A stretch of 6,437 nt of DNA from Fusobacteriota bacterium (GCA_026387965.1 JAPLKR010000100.1:1-6437), one strand, 5' to 3'. Shown: positions 1 through 6,161, numbered from the stretch's first letter. Numbers and translations: made by a program. The notes: generated by a model not told the origin, from the letters alone.

Positions 1-233
1 TCTCTTTGTAAGTCTTCATTATATTGCTCTTGCTCTACTGCTTCTTTACTTTTACTAAGTTCTATCATCGAAGTTGACAACAGAATTTCATTACTTTTAT
101 TTCCATTTATTGCATTATTAATTTCTGCATTAATTCCAAAAGTATCTTCATTAATATTTGGTATTGCATAAGCCGTCATTAACCAAAGAATTTGAATTAT
201 AAGAACCAAAAAGACTTTACTTTTTATTTTCAC
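1..233 (-). CDS. Exported protein of unknown function, N-terminal part only (runs off left edge)
   Basis: An open frame of 77 codons runs from a GTG at 231-233 to the window edge without a stop. The start is set by an AAGGAG at 239-244 with a 5-nt spacer; the overlapping GTG two bases upstream would hit TGA at once. The product begins with a classic Sec signal peptide: basic MKIKSK, a hydrophobic core at about residues 7-20, and a probable cleavage after TAYA (residue 23) before IPNINED. The mature part seen so far (residues 24-77) is polar, rich in Asn, Glu, Lys and Ser, and probably helical, with no cysteine. Its Shine-Dalgarno sequence overlaps the stop codon of the upstream exported-protein gene (TAAGGAG), so the two are almost certainly co-transcribed and translationally coupled. 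I do not recognise the family, and the C-terminus is outside the window. Confidence 0.75.
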   Translation of the reverse strand, partial: MKIKSKVFLVLIIQILWLMTAYAIPNINEDTFGINAEINNAINGNKSNEILLSTSMIELSKSKEAVEQEQYNEDLQR

Positions 234-238
234 ACAAA

Positions 239-244
239 CTCCTT
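239..244 (-). promoter_or_regulatory. Ribosome binding site of the left-edge gene, overlapping the upstream stop codon
   Basis: AAGGAG lies 5 nt before the GTG start at 231-233. Its first two bases are the last two of the TAA stop (243-245) of the upstream gene. This placement decides the GTG start and suggests translational coupling of the two exported proteins. Confidence 0.75.
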
Positions 245-761
245 ATAACCCTAAATACATTGGCTCTGCAAACTGCATTTGAAGTCGTCTCGAATGCGTA
301 TCCGCTTCAATATTAAGTTGAGGGGGTAATTTCCATTTTTCTATCTGCTTATCCGGGTACTGCTGAATTGCCTGCATGGCATCATTATAGTTTTTTACGG
401 CATTTTTAAATTCTTGCGTGATTTGCCCAAAAATAGCGTATTCGTGCCCCCACATATTGCCGTCATTATTTATATTATCTGCATAAGAATCTAACTCTAA
501 TTGCTCTGAACTCTCAGAAAATTTTGTGATGTTTGTTCCAAGTTGAATTTCATTTGTTTGATTTTTAAGAATATCAGATATTTTTCCATTTGCGTACTCT
601 GTTTCATTAAAATTTAAAGCCTCCATTGTAATATATACGTGACGACTAAAATTAAGTGTGTTATCTCTATTATAACCAAAAGAACCACTTTCTAAACTCG
701 GCAAAGCAAAAATTATTATGTTAATTAGTATAAACGACCCTATGCATATCCACTTTTTCAT
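243..761 (-). CDS. Small exported or membrane-anchored protein of unknown function (172 aa)
   Basis: The ATG at 759-761 is preceded by a TGAGG ribosome binding site (768-772) with a 6-nt spacer. The product starts with MKK and a hydrophobic stretch at about residues 4-21, which is either a Sec signal peptide (cleavage somewhere near residues 25-29) or an uncleaved anchor. Cys6 lies inside the hydrophobic stretch and is not in a lipobox, so a lipoprotein is unlikely. The rest (30-172) is polar and mostly helix-forming: an Asn/Glu/Ser-rich region at about 50-100, a segment with W104-G-H-E and aromatic residues at 104-118, a helical stretch at 118-135 and a Pro-containing tail. There are no cysteines after residue 6. 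It is the first gene of a two-gene unit with the next exported protein and is preceded by a 218-nt leader with a likely promoter at 986-1014. I recognise no family; an envelope-located or secreted role is inferred only from the N-terminus. Confidence 0.7.
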   Translation of the reverse strand: MKKWICIGSFILINIIIFALPSLESGSFGYNRDNTLNFSRHVYITMEALNFNETEYANGKISDILKNQTNEIQLGTNITKFSESSEQLELDSYADNINNDGNMWGHEYAIFGQITQEFKNAVKNYNDAMQAIQQYPDKQIEKWKLPPQLNIEADTHSRRLQMQFAEPMYLGL

Positions 762-808
762 AGTTTACCTCATATAAAAAGAATCCGAGTTACCGATAAT
801 ACAACAAA

Positions 809-941
809 ATTTTGGTCTTGGATGTTTAAGTGGACATCAGATATACTCGATATAAGGACTCCGTATAGCTAGTGCTATCGTGAGCATTCCTAATTATCAA
901 ATACAGCGCCGACTTCCCAAGATAAAATGTTAGGCCAAAAT
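809..941 (-). ncRNA. Candidate structured leader RNA or small RNA, class unknown
   Basis: By eye the minus-strand transcript can close on itself. ATTTTGG (941-935) pairs with CCAAAAT (815-809), and TCTTGG (922-917) pairs with CCAAGA (821-816). The 3' strand is continuous and the 5' strand has a 12-nt bulge. Inside are two arms. One (861-906) stacks CTGU/ACGG, AUA/UAU, UUAG/CUAG and UGCU/AGCA around a CACGAU loop, with a GAA bulge. The other is a hairpin, ATGT/ACAT (837-834 with 825-822), flush against the closing stem. Two pairs in the long arm are G-U wobbles that become A-C mismatches on the opposite strand, which favours a minus-strand RNA. It lies between a likely promoter and the start of the exported-protein gene, so a regulatory leader is the simplest reading; an independent small RNA is also possible. 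It matches no riboswitch consensus I know. Confidence 0.4.
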
Positions 942-973
942 ATATAGTGTATCACGAATAACCCAGACTCATA

Positions 974-994
974 TGTTATATATTTAATATAACA
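974..994. promoter_or_regulatory. Candidate operator: 8-bp inverted repeat over the -10 box
   Basis: TGTTATAT and ATATAACA form perfect 8-bp arms around a 5-nt centre (21 bp in all). The repeat covers the proposed -10 TATATT at 986-991 and the likely start point. This is where a repressor dimer would block initiation. The region is very AT-rich, so a chance match cannot be excluded. Confidence 0.35.
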
Positions 995-1014
995 CAATTT
1001 TGATATTTTCTCAA
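986..1014 (-). promoter_or_regulatory. Promoter for the leader RNA and exported-protein genes
   Basis: A TTGAGA -35 (1009-1014) and a TATATT -10 (986-991) are separated by exactly 17 nt. A TG one base upstream of the -10 makes it an extended -10. Transcription would start near 979, giving a leader of about 218 nt before the ATG at 761. This is the best sigma-A type promoter visible in the left half of the window. Confidence 0.6.
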
Positions 1015-1059
1015 TATTTTTTTATTATTTTCAACTATTTCTTCCTTTTTACCAACACC

Positions 1060-2259
1060 TCATGTCGTATTCTTTTTAAGACATATCTGAAAAATGAGGA
1101 ATGCGAGCAGTGACGCTCCAAAGCACGCAAAAGCCAATACCATTTCAAATTCTCCGTGAATTTTCCCTGTAATAGCGAGTACTAAATATGACATTAATAT
1201 AACAATAAACATAAATACTGAAGAAGCGGTCGCTTTATCAAAATGACTTGAAATTCCAAATACTGATAGGTTGACGAAAATAAGTGGATTTCCTAAAAAG
1301 AATAGAAATGTCAGAATAAATAGAGTATATACATTTAAAAAACCAAACAAAGTACATCCAAGTAATAATGCTGAAATAATGGTAGTAAAGATGGTTCCAA
1401 TAAATACAACCGTCATTGGTTTAAATTTGGTATTTAAAAATTTGGGTATTAACGATCCAACAAAGTATCCAACATATGAAGTAAATATTAATATGCCACA
1501 AATACTTGGGGAAATTTTAAAATTCAATATTGCAATAAATGGCGCTAATGTTGCAATTAAATATATGCATGCAACAGGAAGGCCATATACTAAAGAAGAA
1601 AAAATTACTTTACTGTTTTTAAACGCAAGAAAATAGCTTTGCAGCATTATTTTTAAACTTAATTTTACTCGCCGCTCTATTGGAAGTGTTTCTGATAATT
1701 TTAAGGTAATAATACAACAAAATATAGCTAATACTGCCATAAAAACAAAACAGAATTCAAATCCCACAAATTGCGTGATAATGCCACCAATGCAACTAGA
1801 TATGCCTGGAGCTAATGCAAAACTTGCTACACAAAAAGCCATAACTTTCCGAGCTTGAACTGCATCAAACGACTCATTGATTATCGTCATACTTAGTGTA
1901 ACTCCTGCTGCGGTTCCAATTCCTGCTAGCCCGCGAGACACATATAAAAGTTCGAAACTATGAATATAAATAGCTACTAAACTAATTATAATTCCAAAAA
2001 AACCAACTATTAAACCTAGCAAAAGCGTTTTTTTTCTTCCATATGTATTTGAAATCGGTCCACTAATCAATTGGCTAATGGCATAACCTAGTAGGAAGAT
2101 TGCTATTAACTGTTGTGATGTACTGTTTGAAACGTTAAAATAGGCTCTAATTTGTGTGAGTGCAGGAGCTATAATAACGGCACAGGTTGCGGCCAAAGCC
2201 ATTGCAAAAATCAGCACCCAAACTGGTTGTTTTTTTTTCATTTCCACTTCCATTTTCAT
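1060..2259 (-). CDS. Major facilitator superfamily efflux transporter, Bcr/CflA-like (DHA1)
   Basis: The 399-aa product is hydrophobic throughout with about 12 membrane segments, the usual size for a 12-TM drug:proton antiporter of the inner membrane. Loop 2-3 carries a motif A variant, GPISNTYGRKKT at residues 67-78. Helix 4 has SRGLAGIGTAAGV (108-120), with the conserved Arg109. Helix 5 has a Bcr-like antiporter motif, APGISSCIGG (150-159). This pattern fits the bicyclomycin/chloramphenicol (Bcr/CflA) group best, but the substrate cannot be read from the sequence. Motif A has Asn71 where the family normally has Asp. The start is ambiguous: in-frame ATGs occur at 2259, 2253 and 2241, all with weak ribosome binding sites (AAGAAG or GGAAGTGG), and MKKKQPV from 2241 looks like a natural N-terminus. 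It follows aspS after 90 nt and may have its own promoter. No clear terminator follows it. Confidence 0.85.
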   Translation of the reverse strand: MKMEVEMKKKQPVWVLIFAMALAATCAVIIAPALTQIRAYFNVSNSTSQQLIAIFLLGYAISQLISGPISNTYGRKKTLLLGLIVGFFGIIISLVAIYIHSFELLYVSRGLAGIGTAAGVTLSMTIINESFDAVQARKVMAFCVASFALAPGISSCIGGIITQFVGFEFCFVFMAVLAIFCCIITLKLSETLPIERRVKLSLKIMLQSYFLAFKNSKVIFSSLVYGLPVACIYLIATLAPFIAILNFKISPSICGILIFTSYVGYFVGSLIPKFLNTKFKPMTVVFIGTIFTTIISALLLGCTLFGFLNVYTLFILTFLFFLGNPLIFVNLSVFGISSHFDKATASSVFMFIVILMSYLVLAITGKIHGEFEMVLAFACFGASLLAFLIFQICLKKNTT

Positions 2260-2296
2260 TCTTCTTTCATTTTCAGCGTTATCGCCATATTTTTTT

Positions 2297-2326
2297 ATAA
2301 TATTGAATCTAGTGCATCAATCACAA
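2297..2326 (-). promoter_or_regulatory. Weak candidate promoter for the efflux transporter
   Basis: A TTGTGA -35 (2321-2326) lies 18 nt upstream of a TATTAT -10 (2297-2302), with a predicted start near 2290 and a leader of about 30 nt. An alternative -35, TTGATG, sits just downstream but with poorer spacing to any -10. The region is AT-rich, so this is suggestive only. Confidence 0.35.
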
Positions 2327-2340
2327 GAATGACGTACTAG
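2309..2340 (-). other. Imperfect hairpin in the aspS-transporter gap
   Basis: On the minus strand CTAGT pairs with ACTAG, then after one A-C mismatch CGTCA pairs with TGATG (one wobble), around a 10-nt loop. It begins 9 nt after the aspS stop codon. No T-run follows, so it is not a standard intrinsic terminator. It could be an attenuating or stabilising 3' hairpin, or a protein site, since it overlaps the candidate -35 of the transporter promoter. Confidence 0.35.
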
Positions 2341-2349
2341 CGGGTTATA

Positions 2350-4104
2350 TTAAATATTTTTTAGTTCTATTGCTAATTCTTCTAACTGCTCAGTATCTAC
2401 CGAACACGGAGACTCCATCATAAGGCATCTGCCTTTGTTGGTTTTAGGAAATGGAATAACTTCTCTAATTGAGCTCTCTTTTAAAAGAACCATTAAATAT
2501 CTATCCAACCCATATGCCATGCCGCCATGAGGTGGTACTCCATATTGAAAAGCTTCCAGAAAAAATCCAAATTTATGCTTTATCTCTTCTGGAGAGAGTC
2601 CCAACATTTCGAACACTTGATTTTGAACATCTCTATTGTGAATGCGGATACTTCCTCCCCCTATTTCATTCCCATTTAACACAAGGTCATACGAGTCTGT
2701 TCTAGCCACCTCTTTATGAGTTGCGAGCATTTCAAAATCATCCGCTAAAATGGCAGTAAAAGGATGATGTTGAGCTTTATAACGTTGATCTTCCTCGCTC
2801 CATTCAAGTAGTGGGAATTTTGTAACCCACAAATAGTTAAATTGATTCTCATTTGCTAATTTAAACATGTGTCCCAGTTCAATTCTCAATTTCCCAAGCG
2901 ACTCACATGCAATTTTAAAACTATCTGCAACAATAAATACCATATCATTATTTTCTAAGCAAAGCTTAGCTTTTAAATTATCAACTTCCTCATCTGAAAG
3001 GAATTTTTTTATTGGAGAGGTAATTTCTACTCCAAATTTAATAAATACCAAGCCTTTAATCTTAAATTGCTTTTTTAACACTTCTTCAAAATCCATAACT
3101 ATTTTTCTTGAGATTTTCTCTCCAAGATTTTTAGCCACTATCGCGCGAATGGTCTTTCCTTCGCTCACTACTGAAGAAAAACCAGAAAATGATGAATTTG
3201 CTAACACATTTGTAATGTTTTGTATTTTCATATCAAAACGTGTATCTGGTTTATCAATTCCATAATTTTCTATCGCTTCATGATAAGATATTCTAGGAAA
3301 CGAATAAGCAATTTTTTCTCCTAAAACGCGATTGTGAATATATTTCGCAAGTTTTTCCATAGTCGTCATAAATTCATCACTCGTAATGAATGACATCTCA
3401 ATATCTAGCTGTGTAAATTCTAACTGTCTATCCGCTCTCAAGTCTTCATCTCTAAAACACTTAGCTATTTGAAAATACTTATCTAATCCTGAAATCATCA
3501 ATATTTGCTTAAAAAGCTGCGGTGACTGTGGCAATGCAAAAAACTCATGTTTTGCTAAACGACTTGGAACCACAAAATCTCTAGCACCTTCCGGAGTAGC
3601 TTTTGAAAGAATTGGGGTATCGATATCCAAAAAATCTTCTTTCGAAAGAAACTCTCTCATCGCAGTGATCATAGTGTTTCTGCTAATCATATTACGCTTC
3701 ATTCTCTCGCCTCTTAAATCTAAGTAACGATATTTTAAACGTAGTTCTTCTCCGCTTTGAATGCCCTTATCATGAATATCTATTGGACTTGGCTTTGATT
3801 TGCTTAAAACAGTTAATTTAACGACTTCAACTTCAATATCACCCGTTTCAAGTTTACTATTTTTACTGCTTCTTTCAATAACTTTACCTTCAATACAAAT
3901 AACATCTTCAAGGCCGATTCTCTTTGCCTTTTCAATAAGCTCATCACTATTTTGGACAACAACTTGAGTGATTCCATAGCGATCCCTTAGATTAATAAAA
4001 ATAAGATTCCCTAAATCTCTATTTTGATGAACCCACCCCGAGAGTACAACTTGATCTCCAATATGTGACGCTCTTAGCTCTCCAAGATTATGTGACCGAT
4101 ACAT
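2350..4104 (-). CDS. aspS: Aspartyl-tRNA synthetase, bacterial type
   Basis: This class IIb cytosolic enzyme charges tRNA-Asp with aspartate using ATP. The 584 residues match the usual bacterial length of about 590. An N-terminal OB-fold anticodon-binding domain covers about residues 1-105 (GWVHQNRDLG at 23-32). The catalytic domain has TPEGARDFVVPSR (170-182), the motif 2 region FRDEDLRADRQ (217-227) and motif 3 GLDR (532-535). The bacteria-specific insertion (GAD domain) lies at about 290-415. IGGGSIRIHNRD at 481-492 is part of the active site. Leu31 and Lys81 align with the E. coli tRNA-Asp-specific enzyme. Leu228 replaces the common Pro in DRQPEFTQ. The ATG lies 2 nt after the hisS stop, with AAGGAGG (4112-4118) at a 7-nt spacing, so it is co-transcribed with hisS. 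Confidence 0.98.
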   Translation of the reverse strand: MYRSHNLGELRASHIGDQVVLSGWVHQNRDLGNLIFINLRDRYGITQVVVQNSDELIEKAKRIGLEDVICIEGKVIERSSKNSKLETGDIEVEVVKLTVLSKSKPSPIDIHDKGIQSGEELRLKYRYLDLRGERMKRNMISRNTMITAMREFLSKEDFLDIDTPILSKATPEGARDFVVPSRLAKHEFFALPQSPQLFKQILMISGLDKYFQIAKCFRDEDLRADRQLEFTQLDIEMSFITSDEFMTTMEKLAKYIHNRVLGEKIAYSFPRISYHEAIENYGIDKPDTRFDMKIQNITNVLANSSFSGFSSVVSEGKTIRAIVAKNLGEKISRKIVMDFEEVLKKQFKIKGLVFIKFGVEITSPIKKFLSDEEVDNLKAKLCLENNDMVFIVADSFKIACESLGKLRIELGHMFKLANENQFNYLWVTKFPLLEWSEEDQRYKAQHHPFTAILADDFEMLATHKEVARTDSYDLVLNGNEIGGGSIRIHNRDVQNQVFEMLGLSPEEIKHKFGFFLEAFQYGVPPHGGMAYGLDRYLMVLLKESSIREVIPFPKTNKGRCLMMESPCSVDTEQLEELAIELKNI

Positions 4105-4106
4105 TT

Positions 4107-5345
4107 TTACGCCTCCTTGAAATACTCTACTAAATTTGACATAGCAACCTCAACTTCTTGCTGAGAACTAAAGTTTTTTACTTTTGCTATGTTTCTTAAA
4201 ACTTCATCTTCACCTAAAATCACTGCAAAATCAACGCCATCTTTATTAGCTTTCTTGAATTGAGCTTTAAACGATTTTGATTCATAACTCATTTCAGTAA
4301 TATAACCAGCTTCTATTAGCTCTAGTCGTGCCTTTAATGCGCATATTGAGCCCATTTCACCTTGCCAGCAAATCGCGATCTTTCTGGTTTTAGCTTCCAT
4401 TTTTGGCATAAGCATAGCCATTCTCTCCATGCCTGCAGCAAAACCAATTGCCGGTTGATCTATTCCACCACAAATCTCTCCAACTAAATTATTATATCGG
4501 CCGCCTCCTAAGATAGTCCCCTGAGCGCCCAAATCTTGTGACACAAATTCAAAAACTGTACGATTATAATAATCTAACCCTCTAACCAATTTTGAGTTAA
4601 CGTGAAATACTACTCCCAATGTAGTAATAATCTGTTTTACACCTTCAAAATGAACTTTACACTCATCATCTATATACTGTTCTAATGTTGGTACATCATT
4701 AAAATATTCACGGCAACTTTCAACTTTACAATCTAATACTCTGAGAGGATTAGTTTCTAATCTCCTTTTGCAATCGTCACATAAATGCTCTCTAAATTGA
4801 GTTAAATATGCTTTTAATGCAACTTGATATTCGGCGCGACACACTTTGCATCCCAAAGTATTTAATTCAATAGAATAATTATTTATTTTAAGTTTTTTTA
4901 CAAATTTATCGGCCATGAAAATTACTTCAGCATCAACTAAGTACGAGCATTCGCCAATTACTTCGGCACCAATTTGATAAAATTCTCTATATCTACCCGC
5001 TTGTGGTCTCTCGTAACGAAACATTGGACCGAAATAAAAGAATTTTTTAGATCCCTCTTGATACATTTTGTGCTCACCATATGCGCGTACTACAGAAGCT
5101 GTCCCTTCTGGTCTAAGCGTAATTGAGCGACCACCCTTATCTTCAAATGTATACATCTCTTTTTCAACAATATCCGTTGTTTCTCCTATACCTCTAATAA
5201 ACAAATCTGTTGATTCGAAAATAGGTGTGATGATTTGCTCAAAATTAAATTGTTTGAAGATTTCAGACATTTTAATAATTTCTTGAAATTTTTCGGAAAT
5301 CTCTCCAAATATATCCTTTGTTCCACGAGGCGCTTTAATACTCAT
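4107..5345 (-). CDS. hisS: Histidyl-tRNA synthetase
   Basis: This cytosolic class IIa enzyme charges tRNA-His with histidine using ATP. The 412 residues are close to the family norm of about 420. The catalytic core begins at PRGTKD (6-11). Motif 1 lies around 40-54, TLRPEGTA is at 76-83, and motif 2 RYERPQAGRYREF is at 110-122. The HisA signature LVRGLDYY is at 253-260 and motif 3 GFAAGMERM at 301-309. The anticodon-binding domain runs from about 321 to the end. The insertion between motifs carries six cysteines (166, 169, 189, 192, 206, 211) around NPLRVLDC, a pattern of Firmicutes-type HisRS that could bind metal. The ATG has AAGGAG (5351-5356) at a 5-nt spacing. The gene starts 13 nt after the RodZ-like gene and ends 2 nt before aspS, so all three form one operon. 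Confidence 0.98.
   Translation of the reverse strand: MSIKAPRGTKDIFGEISEKFQEIIKMSEIFKQFNFEQIITPIFESTDLFIRGIGETTDIVEKEMYTFEDKGGRSITLRPEGTASVVRAYGEHKMYQEGSKKFFYFGPMFRYERPQAGRYREFYQIGAEVIGECSYLVDAEVIFMADKFVKKLKINNYSIELNTLGCKVCRAEYQVALKAYLTQFREHLCDDCKRRLETNPLRVLDCKVESCREYFNDVPTLEQYIDDECKVHFEGVKQIITTLGVVFHVNSKLVRGLDYYNRTVFEFVSQDLGAQGTILGGGRYNNLVGEICGGIDQPAIGFAAGMERMAMLMPKMEAKTRKIAICWQGEMGSICALKARLELIEAGYITEMSYESKSFKAQFKKANKDGVDFAVILGEDEVLRNIAKVKNFSSQQEVEVAMSNLVEYFKEA
4112..4118 (-). promoter_or_regulatory. Ribosome binding site of aspS, inside the end of hisS
   Basis: AAGGAGG lies in the last codons of hisS, 7 nt before the aspS ATG. The near-consensus sequence fixes the aspS start and allows ribosomes finishing HisRS to reinitiate on AspRS. 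Confidence 0.85.
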
Positions 5346-5350
5346 GTTAT

Positions 5351-5356
5351 CTCCTT
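5351..5356 (-). promoter_or_regulatory. Ribosome binding site of hisS
   Basis: AAGGAG lies 5 nt before the hisS ATG (5343-5345), within the 13-nt gap after the stop codon of the RodZ-like gene. It decides the ATG used and supports co-translation from the same messenger. Confidence 0.85.
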
Positions 5357-5358
5357 AA

Positions 5359-6120
5359 TTAATCAATACTGGCACCAGAATCCTGTGCTGCCTGACTCGC
5401 TTGTTGTTTTTGTATCTTTACCATTTTTTGTTGCAATTCGCCTGATGTTAAATCGATAGTTGTAACATTATCAGGTAAAGCTACAGTCTTTGATGGCTTT
5501 CCACTATCATCAGAAGCGCCTGAAATAGATGAACCACTAACTGCCATTTTATTAACCGAGTGTAGTGTTTTAACTGCTAGAACTGCTGTAGTTGACGTTC
5601 CACTTCCGCTCGAACTATCTGACCCACTCGCAATTTGATTTGCAGGCGCATTAAAAACGGACACGTGTTGAGAATTGCCCATGTTGATTCCACCTATAAA
5701 AACTTTTGCAATAACAATGCACACATATATTATTACAACAATTAAAATAATTAGGGTTATTTTGTTTTTTAAAATTGATGGAACATGATATTTTGAATCA
5801 ACATGTTCATCAATAAAGTACTCCTCATAGTCAATTGCTTGAGCTTTTTTTCCCTCAAGTCCAAGTTCTTCAAACAACTTTTCATTAAGAATTTCAATAT
5901 CTAAACTTAACTCTTTTGCAAGAATTTTTAAAAAACCTTTTGTATATAAAAGTTTCGAAAAATTATCATAATCAGAATTTTCAAGCGATACAATATAACT
6001 TCGAGTAATTTTTGTTTTTTCGGATAATTCCTCTATAGATAAATTTGATTTTAATCTTGCATTCTGTAATATTTTTCCAAGTTTTTCCGAAGGTGTACTT
6101 TTTATATTCTCATTTAGCAC
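5359..6120 (-). CDS. RodZ-like helix-turn-helix membrane protein without the usual C-terminal domain
   Basis: The 253-aa product has a RodZ-type cytoplasmic HTH_25 domain at about residues 14-85, including LGKILQNARLKSNLSIEEL and the RodZ-like YTKGFLKILAKELSLD. A charged linker follows, then one membrane segment at about 119-141, and an external part of some 110 residues. In RodZ the HTH contacts MreB and the protein helps maintain rod shape at the inner membrane. Here the external part is a low-complexity Ser/Gly/Thr/Ala-rich stretch (about 163-210) and a Gln/Lys helix (228-245). The beta-rich DUF4115 domain usual in RodZ is not visible, so function is inferred from the N-terminal half only. 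The start is a GTG (6118-6120) set by AGGAGG at 6127-6132; the nearby ATG is out of frame. It is the first gene of the operon with hisS and aspS. Confidence 0.8.
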   Translation of the reverse strand: MLNENIKSTPSEKLGKILQNARLKSNLSIEELSEKTKITRSYIVSLENSDYDNFSKLLYTKGFLKILAKELSLDIEILNEKLFEELGLEGKKAQAIDYEEYFIDEHVDSKYHVPSILKNKITLIILIVVIIYVCIVIAKVFIGGINMGNSQHVSVFNAPANQIASGSDSSSGSGTSTTAVLAVKTLHSVNKMAVSGSSISGASDDSGKPSKTVALPDNVTTIDLTSGELQQKMVKIQKQQASQAAQDSGASID

Positions 6121-6126
6121 TACTGC

Positions 6127-6132
6127 CCTCCT
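6127..6132 (-). promoter_or_regulatory. Ribosome binding site that fixes the GTG start of the RodZ-like gene
   Basis: A consensus AGGAGG lies 6 nt before the GTG at 6118-6120. The nearest ATG (6111-6113) is out of frame, so the strong site supports the GTG. Confidence 0.8.
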
Positions 6133-6152
6133 AATGTTTAATAAGTATTCAT

Positions 6153-6161
6153 ATTATAACA
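6153..6161 (-). promoter_or_regulatory. Promoter (extended -10) for the RodZ-like gene, hisS and aspS
   Basis: TGTTATAAT is a perfect extended -10 (TGnTATAAT). The region 17 nt upstream is the T-run of the rRNA/tRNA terminator (TTTTTT in place of TTGACA), so recognition would rest on the extended -10. A start near 6146 gives a leader of about 26 nt, too short for a T-box or other riboswitch. Confidence 0.65.

Larger units (their letters stand above)
762..1059 (-). other. 298-nt non-coding region between the efflux pump and the exported-protein genes
   Basis: No credible coding frame is present on either strand. From right to left it holds an A-rich stretch after the pump's stop codon with no convincing intrinsic terminator, a good promoter (986-1014) with an inverted repeat over its -10, a leader able to fold into a large base-paired structure (809-941), and finally the ribosome binding site of the 172-aa exported protein. 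The leader looks less AT-rich than its flanks. Confidence 0.7.

Noticed and set aside
243-761. Lipoprotein signal in the 172-aa exported protein
   Set aside because: Its only early cysteine is residue 6, before the hydrophobic core, not at the end of a lipobox.
780-800. T-rich stretch after GGTAACTCGGATTC as an intrinsic terminator of the leader
   Set aside because: Only about 3 bp of stem can form before the short T-run, too weak for an intrinsic terminator.
837-846. CTGATG in the leader, resembling the hammerhead ribozyme core
   Set aside because: The core needs CUGAUGA and a GAAA segment with flanking stems; the base after CTGATG is T and no suitable GAAA follows on the minus strand.
840-854. 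Direct hexamer repeat GATATA-CTC-GATATA
   Set aside because: Only two short AT-rich copies, with no further copies in the leader; not enough to call a repeat array or CRISPR.
762-979. T-box or known riboswitch in the long leader
   Set aside because: The T-box signature (TGG in AGGGTGGNACCGCG) is missing, no terminator/antiterminator pair is visible, and the downstream genes are not amino-acid related.
1271-1636. Plus-strand open frame of 121 codons inside the efflux transporter
   Set aside because: It lies wholly within the clearly membrane-type minus-strand gene, has no domain I recognise, and is best explained as a shadow of that gene.
2867-3265. Plus-strand open frame of 132 codons inside aspS
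   Set aside because: It is antisense to the conserved insertion domain of AspRS, its translation is low-complexity Ser/Phe/Ile-rich, and nothing else supports it.
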